Source: Saccharibacillus sp. CPCC 101409 (GTDB lineage Bacteria > Bacillota > Bacilli > Paenibacillales > Paenibacillaceae). From it: 57,558 bases of DNA. The position numbers were made by a program, and so were the translations under genes. The stretch spans positions 1-57,558 of the forward strand of contig NZ_JAULSA010000021.1 of assembly GCF_030518235.1 (NCBI RefSeq), in the 5' to 3' direction. Below, piece by piece: positions 56,869 to 57,558 of this stretch; position 1 is the first letter of the stretch; each line of letters begins with the position of its first letter. A model generated the notes under the pieces. That model was not told the DNA's origin. It was given only the letters and a program-made list of their open reading frames with translations, and ran no database searches.

Positions 56869-56990
56869 TGGGGATAACCTCTTGTGGAAGATCGAATTGT
56901 GGAAAAGTTGTGAGTAAGTCGGAAGTTGACTGGATAAGTAGCGCATTAAATAAAAGTTCCAGCGGCAAAATGTGGGTAAGTTGTGGATGA
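56869..56990 (+). other. Cluster of DnaA-box-like 9-mers
   Basis: Seven near matches to TGTGGATAA, all on the plus strand. Four have one mismatch: TGGGGATAA at 56869, TGTGGAAAA at 56898, TGTGGGTAA at 56971 and TGTGGATGA at 56982. Three have two mismatches (56883, 56909, 56929). An AT-rich stretch (56793-56865) lies beside it. DnaA binding, titration or regulation of the beta-helix promoter are possible; none is shown. There is no dnaA or dnaN nearby. Confidence 0.5.
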
Positions 56991-57014
56991 AAAAACATAA
57001 TATAATAGAAGAAA

Positions 57015-57053
57015 TAAAAAAGCCTTCACCGTTATGCGCGGTAAAGGCTTTTT
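57015..57053 (-). terminator. rrn operon terminator after 5S
   Basis: Stem AAGCCTTTACCG / CGGTGAAGGCTT with a short loop, followed on the minus strand by TTTTTTA. It directly follows the 5S gene and ends the right-hand rRNA operon. Confidence 0.95.
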
Positions 57054-57059
57054 CTGCTC

Positions 57060-57176
57060 GCTTGGCGTCGTCCTACTCTCCCGGGACCCTGCGGTCCAAG
57101 TACCATCGGCGCTGGAGGGCTTAACGGTCGTGTTCGAGATGGGAACGTGTGGAACCCCTCCGCCGTCAACACCAAA
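57060..57176 (-). rRNA. rrf: 5S ribosomal RNA
   Basis: 117-base gene; its minus strand starts TTTGGTGTTGACGGCGGAGG and ends GAGAGTAGGACGACGCCAAGC, with ends pairing as helix I. CGTTCCCATCTCGAACACG is the conserved 5S core. It lies about 320 bases after 23S, the normal order. Confidence 0.97.
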
Positions 57177-57497
57177 CCTAAGCTTACAAAGTAAGCTGGA
57201 ACAGGAATTTGAATCGCGGACCCCTTCGGGCAAAGCGAATCAAATTTCTCACGTGGTCGCTCTATATTTGCTCCTTCTCTCCGGTTGTTTTCCGCCTTCG
57301 AATCGTGCGATTCTCGGGAACCGGAAAGCCAAAAGTCGTTCAGGCTCAAATATTTCGCTTAGCGGCTTAATCACTTAAGCCAAAGTTCAAAGGCAAACGA
57401 TGTGTCGGCGCTGCCGAACACGGATTTGCACCTTGAAAACCGGATCCGAAACGATCTCTTCGCGTCATCGAAGTGACTTTTCTGTTGAAAAGTCGGG
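57177..57497 (-). other. 23S-5S spacer with hairpins, no tRNA
   Basis: The 321-base transcribed spacer holds a hairpin GGCTTAA-GTGA-TTAAGCC (57364-57381), an eight-base stem GACTTTTC / GAAAAGTC next to the 23S end (57475-57494), and a boxA-like GGTTTTCAAGGTG. No cloverleaf or TTCRANY arm was seen, so no tRNA gene is present. Confidence 0.7.
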
Positions 57498-57558
57498 AGG
57501 ATAAGCCCTCGACCGATTAGTACTGGTCAGCTCCACGCATTGCTGCGCGTCCACCTCC
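57498..57558 (-). rRNA. 23S ribosomal RNA, 3' end only (partial)
   Basis: The minus strand reads GGAGCTGACCAGTACTAATC then GGTCGAGGGCTTATCC, the conserved 3' end of bacterial 23S rRNA. The gene runs off the right edge; about 61 bases are present. Confidence 0.96.

Noticed and set aside
57177..57497. tRNA genes in the 23S-5S spacer
   Set aside because: No cloverleaf, TTCRANY arm or CCA-end could be found on either strand.

Overview
The window is one 57.6-kb stretch of a low-GC-phylum but fairly GC-rich Gram-positive chromosome. It runs from the 5' end of one 16S rRNA gene (left edge) to the 3' end of a 23S gene plus a complete 5S gene (right edge). Every convincing gene lies on the minus strand, so the biological reading direction is right to left. 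Gene order (ctsR-mcsA-mcsB-clpC, radA-disA, ispDF, gltX, cysES, sigH, secE-nusG, rpoBC, str, S10, spc, alpha) is the classical Bacillales ribosomal superregion. Protein sequences, spacing and GC content suggest Paenibacillaceae (Paenibacillus or Saccharibacillus-like). That assignment is an inference from memory, with no search behind it.

Reading 5' to 3' on the minus strand: the 23S end and 5S with an rrn terminator (57558-57015). Next is an intergenic region with a codirectional cluster of DnaA-box-like 9-mers (56869-56990) and a secreted beta-helix protein (55562-56728). Then come the CtsR-controlled heat-shock operon ctsR-mcsA-mcsB-clpC, radA-disA, ispD-ispF-gltX, and a cysteine T-box leader with cysE-cysS-mrnC-rlmB-rae1. 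After these: sigH; rpmG-secE-nusG-rplK-rplA; the L10 leader with rplJ-rplL-ybxB; and rpoB-rpoC. The translation core follows: ybxF-rpsL-rpsG-fusA-tuf, then the S10/spc/alpha block from rpsJ to rplQ (22310-7102), closed by a strong terminator. Last are truA, rplM-rpsI with its leader, a cysH-sat sulfate-assimilation pair, salA, a SpoIIM-like membrane protein, a 75-aa protein and the promoters of the next rRNA operon.

The genes together make and control the translation and transcription machinery. They include about 30 ribosomal proteins, core RNA polymerase, EF-Tu, EF-G and IF1, Sec secretion parts, aminoacyl-tRNA synthetases, rRNA/tRNA modification and processing enzymes, and stress and DNA-integrity functions (ClpC, McsB, RadA, DisA). 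Many leaders look like feedback devices: CtsR operator, Cys T-box, L10, L13, S10 and a candidate L1 site. About twenty sigma-A-like promoters and Rho-independent terminators can be placed by eye.

Departures from the Bacillus plan are where novelty may lie. They are the DnaA-box-like cluster beside an rRNA operon, the beta-helix gene, the lack of an ECF transporter module between rplQ and truA, the lack of yacL between disA and ispD, cysH-sat inserted before salA, the lack of cwlD/gerD/kbaA/pdaB between rpsI and the rRNA operon, a probable CTG start for truA, and a perfect palindrome at the 5' end of the rpmG-secE-nusG transcript. No CRISPR array, transposon, prophage or defence system was seen.
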